DNA from: Myrica gale
Lineage: Eukaryota > Streptophyta > Magnoliopsida > Fagales > Myricaceae
Assembly: GCA_963930655.1 (NCBI GenBank)
Contig: OZ005605.1
Location: forward strand, 999,501-1,063,500
DNA: 64,000 nucleotides
Reading direction: 5' to 3'
This document shows positions 24,001-34,237 of the stretch, one piece after another (positions within the stretch are counted from its first letter, which is position 1; the number at the start of each line of letters is the position of its first letter). Below the pieces are notes generated by a model, which was not told where the DNA came from, ran no database searches, and saw nothing but the letters and a program-made list of their open reading frames with translations. Both the position numbers and the translations under genes were made by a program.

Positions 24001-24630
24001 ACTCCAAGTGGACTGGCAGCCGCCTTATTGGCATGTGGAGGACTGACAAAAGTGAAGCTCCATTCATCCTTTAAATCCTCGTTACCCCGACCGCTTTTTG
24101 AACATTTAGAAGCACGCGGTTGTGTGTTCCAATGGAGAGATAAGGAGTTTCAGGTATGTCTTTTTACTGGTCGTGAGGTCCACAAAGAGACTAATTCTTT
24201 CTATCATGTTTGGACTGTTTTCATTGAAATGCTTGCAACATACTGCAACAGCTTTGTTTTTCTCAAAAGACAACAATTTTTAAAGTTTTTTTATATGAAA
24301 AATAGTGATTTTCGAGAGTGGATGCATATGTTTGTACGTATATGCACTCCCAATATAATAACCTCAAGAAAAAGTGACACCAACAGAAACAGATGATATA
24401 TAGATTGTTAGATTTGGGCAGCCGTAAAACTTGAAATTCATGTAAACAGCCCTTACATGCTTGACTTGGAAAGAAAGAGGCACTATGCCTGAATTTATTC
24501 GCATTAAAATGATAAGTTAATTAAATTACTTGATTATATTATATTAAAAAAAGGTTTCTTGGGTCATAATTGACAGGCTGAGTTAGATCCAAAGTGTTGG
24601 AAGTTTCGTTTGGAAGATATGGTGCAGTAG
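21029..24630 (+). CDS. FBL3: F-box/LRR-repeat protein 3-like (FBL3/RAE1 type)
   Basis: Exons: 21029-21685, 22055-22180, 22575-22679, 22765-23155, 23236-23365, 23518-23812, 23902-24153, 24577-24630, giving about 669 residues. All introns are GT-AG and phases join. The start is the ATG at 21029 (MKKLRLCQG); the frame is open further upstream without an ATG. An F-box lies at about residues 19-60 ([28 protein letters not shown]). About 18 cysteine-rich LRRs follow, with repeated GCxxITDxGL and LDLSxCxxV patterns. The C-terminus ends [10 protein letters not shown]. The family forms SCF ubiquitin ligases, the F-box binding SKP1/ASK and the LRRs holding the target. The Arabidopsis counterpart At5g01720 (RAE1) drives degradation of the aluminium-resistance factor STOP1. 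Orthology is inferred from full-length similarity and gene order. No breaks were seen. Confidence 0.92.
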
Positions 24631-26112
24631 GTTTGCTGAATCCACTTCAGGTTGAGGACATTCTTTCTATGCAAAAAGTTGACGTCCCAAGCATGTTGGA
24701 ATTTTTTGGTAGCTCTTTAAGGCAAGGGCTGTTTTGTCAGAGTTGTGCATCATGGAAGGCCACGAGAGTCACCCAATGGTCTCTACAAAGGATCCTTCTA
24801 AATATGTTTTTAACTGCTTCAATAGACTTGAGTCAGTTCAGTGGAGTGATCCACTCGGCTCAATTGTCAAATTGATTTCCCAATCACCATCTGCATGTCT
24901 GTCTGGCTTACATATGCAGATATTTCTTTTTTGTAAGCAGAACTTTCATGTCCCTCTACTTTTCGTGTTGTTGGATCTCTAGGTATATCAATGTTTGTTA
25001 CTCTTGAGGCTTGTAAAAGAACATTGAAAGTAGCAGAGTGCATGCATATTGGCAAGTCCGACATGAAATATGTTTACTTTGAAAAGAAAATTCATGGACC
25101 AAGTCCTATCTGCCATCAGGGGAAGCAAACATCTGTGATGTTGTAAGGTCTGTTGACCACAGGGATAATCCTACCGGCTATCAGTGTCTTAAGGGCCACC
25201 TTGTGCAAAAGGGTTATGTGGCCCAATAGGCCTCTTCCAGCTTCATAATTGAACTTCAGATGGAGCTTCAACTTGACACGATCCATCTTGTATTAGCTGC
25301 ACTATTGAGAAGCTTTTAGAAAGAAAACAGAGTACCATTGAGAAACAGTCAACCTTGCTGTTTTCTCTTGTTAGTCATCCTCTAATTGTACTCGTCAATA
25401 TAATCCCAAACATCGTGGCCTCACGTTCTCATGCAATTGGTCTGCACAGGAAGGGTAGGTGAATTCAATATCCAGTTAAAAGTTTGTGAGGTGAGGGAAA
25501 AAAAATTGAAACAGAAAAATGAGTAATTTGTGTAGGTCCCACCGGGAGTCGAACCCAGGTCGCTGGATTCAAAGTCCAGTGCTAACCACGGAACCCTCTG
25601 CGTTTGTTGAGCTCACTTGTAGCGTAGCGTATACAAATCTCCCTTTGCGTTTGTTTCGCCCACATGCATCATATACAAATCTTCTAGGCCCTCCTCCTCT
25701 TTATATCTCTTCTTTTAGCGTTTTTTGAAGGATAAATATTTGCACCTTTCTAATTATGGAAGTCTTATTGAAATCTTGAAACCTTACACCCAAAACTAAT
25801 ATTTTTATTGCATTACATATACTAAGGGAAAATTGGACAGAAATTGAATTTGTTTTTTTTATAAAAAAAAAATGACTATTATACCTTCAAATGTAACCTG
25901 CTATTCGAATTTTTTACAAGTATAATCGACATTTCGTATTAAAAAAAATCAATTTTCATTCAATTTGACAAAAAAAATAAACGAAAGATGCAATGTGTTA
26001 GAGATAGACAGTTTGTAGGTACAATCTCTCAAAAGTAGAAGTTTATGATGCAAAGTACAAAATAAATGATAATTTGTAGATGAAAAATATATTTTTTTCC
26101 ATATAATTACAA
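24631..26112. other. 3' region of FBL3-like gene and intergenic DNA
   Basis: Probably 3' UTR to about 25000-25400, then intergenic. Small frames at 24594-24982 overlap the last exon in other frames and have no domain. A truncated tRNA-Gln lies at 25534-25597. Confidence 0.5.
25534..25597 (-). pseudogene. Truncated tRNA-Gln(UUG)-like sequence
   Basis: On the minus strand the anticodon arm CTGGA-CTTTGAA-TCCAG (anticodon UUG), the T arm (GGGTTCGACTCCC) and the 3' acceptor strand (GGTGGGACC) are intact. The 5' side lacks about 8 bases between the acceptor strand and the D loop (GGTTCC runs straight into GTGGTTAGCACT), and two bases before the anticodon stem. It is about 64 bases against a normal 72, so it is a pseudo-tRNA or a tRNA-derived repeat. 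Confidence 0.75.
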
Positions 26113-26287
26113 AGGTTGCGTTTGCTAACACAATATTACCCAAAATATTCTCTCCTAATAAAATATTACAATATAATTTCTCTCTCCCATCAAAAAATAT
26201 AAAAAATTATCTCTCTTCACTTTTTCACTAAACTCAATAACAACGCAAAACCCAATACCAAAAATATTTCAATACAAACACAACTTT
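26113..26287 (-). mobile_element. MITE just upstream of the WRKY promoter
   Basis: Ends AGGTTGCGTTTG and CAAACACAACTT are inverted repeats. The inside is the reverse complement of the 39687-39880 element (AATACCAAAAATATTT, CCCAATACC, CACTTTTTCACTAAACTC). It ends about 110 bases before the W-box cluster. Confidence 0.6.
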
Positions 26288-26346
26288 TGAAAGCCGGTCC
26301 TATGGGACATTTTTTAACTAACCTAAGTGGCAAGCGGAGTCACGGA

Positions 26347-26559
26347 CACGTGGCTGACATTGTGCTCCCTGTCTCAGCCGCCTACATCGCGACCCAGTCA
26401 AGTCAAAGCCACAAGCCTTGACCGGATATTTATTTCAACGGTCAAACTTGTTTAGCTTCCCAGAAGGAGCCATGGCGGGCCCCTTCGGACAAGAAAACTG
26501 CACCATATTAATCCGCACATATATGGCTGCCTCAGGAGTCTAAAGATACTTCTATAAAA
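26347..26559 (+). promoter_or_regulatory. WRKY promoter: G-box, W-box cluster, TATA box
   Basis: A G-box CACGTG is at 26347-26352. Four W-box sites lie within 50 bases: AGTCAA at 26396-26401 and 26401-26406 (TTGACT on the other strand), TTGACC at 26418-26423 and GGTCAA at 26440-26445. TATAAAA starts at 26553, only 44 bases before the ATG, so the leader would be very short. W boxes are bound by WRKY proteins, so self-regulation is likely, as known for WRKY33. Confidence 0.65.
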
Positions 26560-26596
26560 CCTCGTTCAAACTTCTGTTCCCCCTAAGATCCTGTCC

Positions 26597-29554
26597 ATGA
26601 CCTCCTTCTCTGGCCTTCTTGCCAACGGTGACAACAGCATGGAGAGCATTAGCCAAGATAGGAGCAGTACACTCAACTGGGGATATTCTGATCGATTTAA
26701 CGTTGAAATACCAAAGTTCAAGTCAGTTCAACCTCCTTCATTGCCCCTCTCTCCTCCTCCAATTTCTCCTTCTTCTTACTGGGCTATACCCTCTGGTTTA
26801 AGCCCAACTGATCAGTTCCTGAGCTCACCTTTGTTCTCCTCCAGTTTCAGTGTAAGTTATGAATTTTATATGCTTAGTTATGACTTGTTAAAATAAGTTC
26901 TGAACAGAGTAACTGATCTGTCTCTGTTTTTCTGCTACGTTTGTGTAGAACCTTGCATCTCCGACTACTGGAGCCTTTGCTGGTCAAGCAGTCCCCTGGA
27001 TGAGTGGTTCCGGCCATGACAGCCAACTAGAAATGAAGGCGAAAGAGAAATTCAGTTTCGATTTCACCTTTCAACCCCAAACAAAGCCTGCTACCATGTC
27101 ATCATCCATCTTCCAACCGTCTTCCACGGTGGTATGTGTCTCTTCATTTTTCATTTGGCTTTTTCTGTAAGCATTCATTTCATTCAGTGGTTACATATAT
27201 ATGGAGTTTTCTGGTTGGATTAGGAACTCAACTAAGGTTGGGTTTGTGTTGTAAAATTTTAGTGTTGTTAAAATTTTAGGTATTGGGGTAAAATTTTGGT
27301 GCACAAACGCACCCTAAGAGTCTAAGAGCACCTCCTCCTCCTTTTTTCTGTCGTGTTTTTGCTTAATTTGCTTCGTTTTCCATGTTCGGTTTTCTCCTCG
27401 ATCGAAACCCTCGAATTCCCTTCATTAGTAAATGCTAGTAGAGCCGAGAGATCGTAGGTTTTGATACGGATTGGACAGCAGTTGAAATATGGGTTTCGGG
27501 TTACCGTGGTCCGTGGGTTTGATAGATAGGGCTTAATTGACCTGACTTTGGAACGTCAGGTCTACTTTTGTCCTCTCAGTAAGGGGTATATCTGGTAACC
27601 TTCTGTGGTTGCTAAAGCCATGAACTGAGTCAATATGTCCGGTTCTTCAAGGTACAATAATAATAAAAAAAGACCCAACAAATTTTGGATCAAGATTCTT
27701 GCAATTTTCTGCTCGATGCAGAGGATCATAATTCCTTGCTGCGATATGCAAAGTACCCAAAAAGGATTTATGGAACGGTCCTCTTTAAGGCAACCTTTAG
27801 GGAAACCTACTGTTGAGGTCGATCCATGAAGCTGTAGGGACGACAGAGGTTGTCTGAATAATCAACAACATTTAAAAGGCTGTAATTTTCTACTTGCTTA
27901 TTTATTTAAGACAGTTTTTTTTTTATAAAAAAGTATATAGCCTTTTAGCTGTTGGACATCTACGAGCCAACAAATATATTCCCATCCTTCTGCTATATGC
28001 TGGCTGCTTAAACAAGTTTCTTCTTGAACAGGAAGAACACTTGACAAGACAAGAAGTTACTAGGAATTTCACTAAACCAAGCAATATTCAAGCTGACTTG
28101 TCATCGAAGGTGGAAGTAAAATCAGAATTTGCACCAGCAAACAGCTTCGCTCCTGAAATGGCTACATATCAAGAAAAGTTGCAGAATAGTGCTGCTCCTT
28201 TACCCGGCCACAAGCAATATGCACAACAAGTTCCATATTCCAGAGAGCAGGGAAGAACAGACGATGGATACAACTGGAGAAAATATGGACAAAAACAAGT
28301 GAAAGGAAGTGAAAACCCACGTAGCTACTACAAGTGCTCGTATCGAAACTGCCCAATGAAGAAAAAGGTTGAGAGATCTTTGGATGGACAGATTACTGAA
28401 ATAGTATACAAAGGAAGTCATAATCATCCGAAGCCTCAGTCTAATAGGCGATCAGCTTCTCAATCAATTCAACCTTCTTCATGCACCAATTCAGGAATCT
28501 CTGATCAGTCAGAAGTAACACTTGGCCATACGCAAATGGAGTCTGTCTCAATGCAGGATGATTCTTCGGTCTCAGTTGGAGAGGACGAATTTGAACAAAG
28601 GTCGCCGATGAGCAATGCAGGAGGAGATGGTGATGAAAATGAGTCTGAGGCCAAACGATGGTAAGCAGAAAGTACCCGTTTGATGCAGGTCTTGTTTGTG
28701 TCTGTTTTCAAGATAAAATTTCAAATTGGTTCTTATTGATCCTAATTGTTTCTCTTCTGCAGGAAGGGAGAAAACGAAAACGAGGGGTTTTCAGCTTCAG
28801 GGAGCAGGACTGTGAGGGAGCCAAGAGTTGTAGTCCAAACAACTAGTGAAATTGACATTCTTGATGATGGGTATAGATGGAGGAAGTATGGACAAAAAGT
28901 AGTCAAGGGAAATCCAAATCCAAGGTATTGCACTCCTTCCTGACCTTCCACTGCAGGAATTTTTTTTACTACATTCGCCCATATGGGTCCAAAAAAGTGA
29001 TTGTTTGCATAGTGATTTGAAGAAGTTGGCTGACCTCCTCTCTCTCAGACAAATTCTTCGGACTTGGCTGCTAACACTGAACTTTGACTCTTTTCTGTAG
29101 GAGCTACTACAAATGTACATGTATTGGTTGTCCAGTGAGGAAACATGTAGAGCGAGCAGCCCATGACACGAGAGCTGTGATAACCACTTACGAAGGCAAA
29201 CACAACCATGATATTCCTGCAGCTCGCGGTAGTGGCGGTTATGCTGCGAATAGACCTCCATCCAATAACAATAGCGGCAATGTACCGATGCCAATAAGGC
29301 CCTCAGCCATGGCCACCCATTCCAACCAGACAAGTTACTCAAATTCTTTTCAGAATACAAGGTTGCCAACAACAGGAAATCAAGCTCCATATACCCCGCT
29401 CATGTTGCAGAGCCCAGGGGGAGTTGGATTTTCGGGATACAGAAATCAAAATTACGCCTACTTAGATCAGACACAATTCTCAGAGGGTGTATTCTCTAGG
29501 CCCAAGGAAGAGCCAAACACATTCCTTGAATCATTCTTCTCTGAGGATTGCTAA
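26597..29554 (+). CDS. WRKY33: Group I WRKY transcription factor (WRKY33/26-like)
   Basis: Exons: 26597-26851, 26949-27131, 28032-28660, 28763-28924, 29101-29554, about 560 residues. All junctions are GT-AG with matching phases. The N-terminus carries the Ser-Pro cluster ([14 protein letters not shown]), the MAP-kinase docking and phosphorylation region of this subgroup. Two WRKYGQK cores lie at about residues 228-234 and 395-401, each with C-X4-C and HxH zinc ligands. The second WRKY domain is split by the classic intron after NPNPR. It is a nuclear W-box-binding regulator of defence and stress genes. The next gene is a convergent CASPL4B1, as beside Arabidopsis WRKY33, which favours WRKY33 over WRKY25/26. 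Intron 2 (900 bases) holds a small MITE. No breaks seen. Confidence 0.93.
27235..27316 (+). mobile_element. Short MITE derivative in WRKY intron 2
   Basis: AGGTTGGGTTTGTG at the left and CACAAACGCACCCT at the right are inverted repeats. The inside (GTAAAATTTTAGTGTTG, GGTATTGGGGTAAAATTTTGG) matches the 39687-39880 MITE with a large internal deletion. Confidence 0.5.
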
Positions 29555-30390
29555 TTAAGCAATACAGAGGAAGCACACAAACAAACTAATTGCATTTGTT
29601 ATTTGTCCATAATATCATAGCATTAGCTGTGTAAAATTAGGTTCTGGAATAAGTAGGAGAGTTTTTGTTGCATTCGCCTGATCAACAAAAAAATCGGAAT
29701 ACCATTTTATGTTTTGCTTTCATTGTTTGATTTCTTGTTTAATGATTTGAGCCCCTTTAATGCTTTAGAGAGGAGACCTCATTTTAGTCGATACTGTAAT
29801 AGAAGAAAAGAACAGAGATAACAAGGCCACTCTTTGCTCTTCAGAGCTCTTTTTTACTCCCCTGTAATTCAATTTGTCTTCTCCTCTCTCTCTGCTATTT
29901 CTAGAAATCTAAAAAGACTCCTGTATTTCGGACAAGATTGTCTCAATGTATAGCCAAAATTGGCCTCCACAGTCTGTCTGCGCCGAAGTAAAATATTCTG
30001 CTATACTATTTTCCCACAATTCCCATGGTTTCATTTGCTCCCTTGTTGAAATTTACTCTCAAAGATTTTGGGTACAGGCGGGAATTGCAGTAAACTAGAA
30101 CTGACTAGTTGTTCGTCAAGAACATGTCTTCCCCAATGGAAACAATACCAAAGAATGTTTTCTTATTAGAAGATAATACCTGACCAAGGGTAATTCATCT
30201 ACAGAGTCAGTAAATCTGACGTATGGGATATATATAGGCACTTTGCCATACATAACTCTGAACCCATTCAAACATCCACGAACTACTGAAGGGCTGGGAA
30301 TGCCCAGCTCCCTTACATAAAACATATTGGGTAAACAATAAATCAAAAGAACTACACAACAAATAATGAGTGGAAGAAAAGAAACGTGTC
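29555..30390. other. Intergenic between convergent WRKY and CASP-like genes
   Basis: Holds the 3' UTRs of both genes. No additional gene seen. Confidence 0.55.
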
Positions 30391-31777
30391 TCAAACATAA
30401 GACTGAGTCGAAAGTTTGTATCCTGAAATCATTGCTGACAACGCCAAAGCAAAGAATGCAAGGAAAGCCATGCTGATGGATGCTGCTGAAGTGTCGCTAA
30501 ATAAGTTGTCTGCTGACTCTCTTATGCTATCTGTCAAGGGAACTGCCGAAGATGCCGCAGATATCAAAAGGTATGCCATTATCTGCCATGAAAAAAGATC
30601 ACCATTCTCCATAATCAATTACAATTCCTAGAATAATATCATGGCTGGACATTAAAGCTGACCCCCTTCACCTTTGATCTCTTAGTAGTTGGAAGAAAAA
30701 TCAATAGCGCCACTTGTTCTTAAGACAGATCTACAATGGTTCTGTTGCTACACAAAAATTGGCATGCGGAAAATTCCAAAGAGCAAGAAAGACAAATTAG
30801 GCAATTGAAAAACCCGGTGTAGGGAAAGGGAAATAAAGAAATGATTTTCTTGTGTTGGGATTTTCCAGCGAGGGGTGACCGGGTGAGTGTGACGTTACAG
30901 GTTGGCAACATGTGAGTTGCCTTCAAACGCAAGAATGAAGCGTTATACACGTTTATCAAGATGAAGCTCAAGGAACCTGATATCACAGTGAGAACGACGC
31001 AGTGGTTTTACAAAATGGTCGCTTGGTAAAAGGCGTAAAAGAAAGATCACCGAAAAGAAAATGTACCCAAAAACATAAACTTCATGTAATATTTGTCAGA
31101 GTGAGTGAGTGACAACAATGAAAACAATGGGTTTTTCTACCAGTCGACGCTATCCCAACAGTACCCAATCAATGACCATCTCAAGACGGCAAACAAATCG
31201 AATTAGAATCAAGACGAACCTGATCTCCAAAGAAGTCAAGCAAGGCAGAGGTACGCTGTTGTAACAAATGTCTTCGGGTCGAAAGTTCATGAACTTGTCT
31301 CAACGCTTGCAGGCCTGTGTACACGGTCGACAGAATTCCTATTGCCAACAGGTACCTATTCCAATTCGACACATTTCCCAGAAAGAAAAAATTGCAAATT
31401 TCATAATCAAATCAGAATACCAATCCACAGGAATCACTCGAGATTCAATTACCCCACCTGTATTCTTCATATTGGTCATAGTTTTTCCAATCGCCGTGAT
31501 TGTTACTGGCCATGATAATAAAAGAGAGCAAAGAAAACAGCAAAGCCAGTCCTCTCAGAGCTAGCGACCCTCTCTTTATGATATCCGCCCTCTTCCATCG
31601 CCGTACGATCTCCGAGACCCCACCCCCCGTCCCCCTGCCCGTGGCAGTGCTTTGGTTCTTCACGTCAAACGCCGTAGGGGGGGCGGTGGGCTCAGTAGGG
31701 GCCGTGGCCTCAACTGGAGTGAAACCCACTTCTTCTTTCGTCGTCTGGACTTCCGTAACCGCCATGTTTTCTGGCAT
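30391..31777 (-). CDS. CASPL4B1: CASP-like protein 4B1 (four-helix MARVEL-type membrane protein)
   Basis: Minus-strand exons 31458-31777, 31220-31355 and 30391-30582 give about 215 residues with GT-AG introns and phases 2 and 0. The N-terminus (about 75 residues) is cytosolic and rich in Pro, Thr and Ala. Four membrane helices follow: ALRGLALLFSLLSFIIMA, YLLAIGILSTVYTGLQAL, IMAYLLISAASSA and SMAFLAFFALALSAMISGY. Signature stretches include RWKRADIIKRGSLALRG, RQVHELSTRR and LLDFFGDQ. CASP-like proteins are plasma-membrane scaffolds; the specific role of 4B1 is poorly known. A second in-frame ATG twelve bases downstream has a better start context. Length is slightly above the Arabidopsis protein because of the N-terminus. 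No breaks. Confidence 0.9.
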
Positions 31778-32355
31778 TCAATGCCTCTGACTCCAGCCAA
31801 GAAGAAAAAGAATTTATAGAGAGCGAACGAGACAGCGTAGAAGCTTTGGGAGAGTCTTGATACGACTAGTAAACGATAATTGTTTTTTTTTTTTTTGTCC
31901 CAACAGAAAAAACTGACAACTCAAGAGTTTCTTTTGTTATAAGGAAACCGACGGTTGATTGCAAGCAAAAAAATATGCAAATTTAATAAATTTTGAAAAA
32001 TTGATAATTAAGATTATCAAGGTGTGCTACCGATTGACCCAAAGGACAAATGTGTACAATAAATTAGGATAGGAATTTGTTTCTTTTTGTTTTAATTAAA
32101 AAAATTAGGAAATGAGATTTCAATTAAAAGTCAATTCAGTTTAATTAGTTAATATTAGGCTGCCGTTTGTCACGGCCGGACACGTGTCTTATAGTTGAGC
32201 CAAAAGACAATTGAGTGCAAGAAATCCGTATATTTTATATATATTATATATTTACAAAATAAATTTGAGGAAATGTAAAGCTAAAATTAAAAAATAAAAT
32301 AGATTAAAAAAAATGTAACAGACTTCGGCTGATGCGGTCTAATCAAAGGGAGACA
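31778..32355. other. Upstream region of CASPL4B1-like gene
   Basis: Contains the probable promoter and leader of the minus-strand gene, with a run of T at 31882-31896. No other gene. Confidence 0.5.
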
Positions 32356-32363
32356 ACATGGAG

Positions 32364-34229
32364 TAGGGTTGTTTAACCCCGGTGTAAGTGTCGGTTTTGG
32401 CCAAAATCGGCACTGGATATGCCGATTTTTAAAAAAATGTCACCTACACCTATACTGTTAAGGGCAAAAACCGGCTTTTAGCGGTGGCGGTTTCCGGTAA
32501 TCCTACATTCATATTGAACCATTTTTTTAATATATTACGCACTTAGAAAATATAAACTCTACACTAATACAATTCAATCCAATCCAAACTGATAGAATCA
32601 AATTCAATCCAAAATCAATAATACACTCAAAACTAATTAATACAATCCAATAAAAAATCAATAATCCACTCCAAACTAATACATTATACAATCCAAATTT
32701 CAAACTAATACAATCCAAATTCAAGTGATCGAAGCTTAAGAATTAACAAAAATTTGAATAAAAGAAGCACCAGCTTGGGCAGCTGCTGCAGCTTGAGCAA
32801 AGCTGAAAAACAGGTTAAAATCATCTATGATTGAGAAACAAAACAAGATGTTAAAAGCTTATTAAACTAGATTGCCAAGGATACTCGCAAAGCTATTTAA
32901 AAATTGATTTCTCGTAACAGTGATTGGGGTACAATCATAAGCATTAACTGTGAGTTTTTAATTTGACCAGGTTGGTTCCAAGACAACCTTAATGAAAAAT
33001 CTTGTACATTATAAATTCTTAGAACAAACATTTAATCCACACGGAACTCTGAAGTAGCTAGCCAAGTCAGAAATTAGACCCAGGTGTACCTCACCATGGT
33101 GCATCACCCTTCAAAAATGTAATACCTTACGGCAAAATATATATTGGCAGATGACAAAATTTTGAAACTTAAAATCAAGGATTTATCATTATAGGATTGG
33201 CCCAAAAAAGCACACATAAAAGTATGGAGACAAGCTTTTTAGTCAACATAATCAAGTGATAGCATGGTTATGTAATGGTGAAGTTTTCAGTAACTTGTAT
33301 AGATGAGAGGATGCACTTGCCTTCGAATTCCAGCAACCTTGAGGCCTCTATTCCCTGTTCAGAAAGCCAATATGTGATTAGAGCAACGGAATGACAAGAT
33401 TTATTAGCTTCCATGAATCAATTCCTCAAACAAAGTTATTAAGATTGCAAATTAGAAACATTGTGCTACTCACTTGCCAAGTTGAAGGGATTTTAAACAG
33501 CAACCGTTCAGGAGGTACATTGATTTCATTGTATAATTGAAGGTAGTGTTTGGTATATTTCTTTTTCACACGGTTTTTTTATTTGGGATTACAATTATGT
33601 AGAATGCGAGAGCCATAAGATGTGAAAAACTTCAGTGATTGTCACAAAGAGGAGAGGGACAACAAAGGCTTAGGTGATGTCCAGCAAGAAGAAAAATTCA
33701 CCATATATCGAATAAATATTTTGAATATACCGCAGCACACCAAACGTAACACACGAATCACACTCCATCCAAAGGATAACATACCACATACCAATCGGCA
33801 AATATCATCTAAAATTCAACAGCTAAAAGGAAAAAAAATAGAACACAAAGCTAACCTGGGCCACTGTTACTGTGCGCCAGACGACAGGAAAGGGAGGGCC
33901 GGAAGGCAAAGAGGAAGACGGGACTGGGGAGCTATTGTCGGCTGCGTTAGTGGCACTGGGCAATGGGCACTCGATCGGGACTCGGCAGTGGGTAGAGGCT
34001 TAGAGTTAGGGCTGAGAATGGGATAAGGGAAGGGAACCGTGGAACTTGGAAGTGGAACGCAGTGGACTGGGCACTTGAGCAAAACGCGCATTTCACTCTC
34101 TTTTTTTTTAATAAACATGGTTTCCCAAGGTCCAGGTTCTCGGTGCCGGATAACCCGGGAATCGGGATTACCCCTGGGTCTTCAACGAAAAGACAAGCCA
34201 GTGTCTTCTGGTGGCACTGAACACCCCTA
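32364..34229. mobile_element. Nonautonomous hAT element with 8-bp target duplication
   Basis: The left end TAGGGTTGTTTAAC and right end TGAACACCCCTA are hAT-type inverted ends with mismatches. They are flanked by ACATGGAG (32356-32363) and ACCTGGAG (34230-34237), an 8-bp target duplication with one difference. Inside, no transposase is seen. Subterminal DNA is rich in CGG/CCG (GCCGATTTT, ACCGGCTTTTAGCGG). Frames at 33622-34118 show no domain. Length is 1866 bases. Confidence 0.6.
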
Positions 34230-34237
34230 ACCTGGAG

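Noticed and set aside
31500..31790. 96-residue frame on the plus strand
   Set aside because: It is the antisense of CASPL4B1 exon 1, which has clear homology and splice sites.
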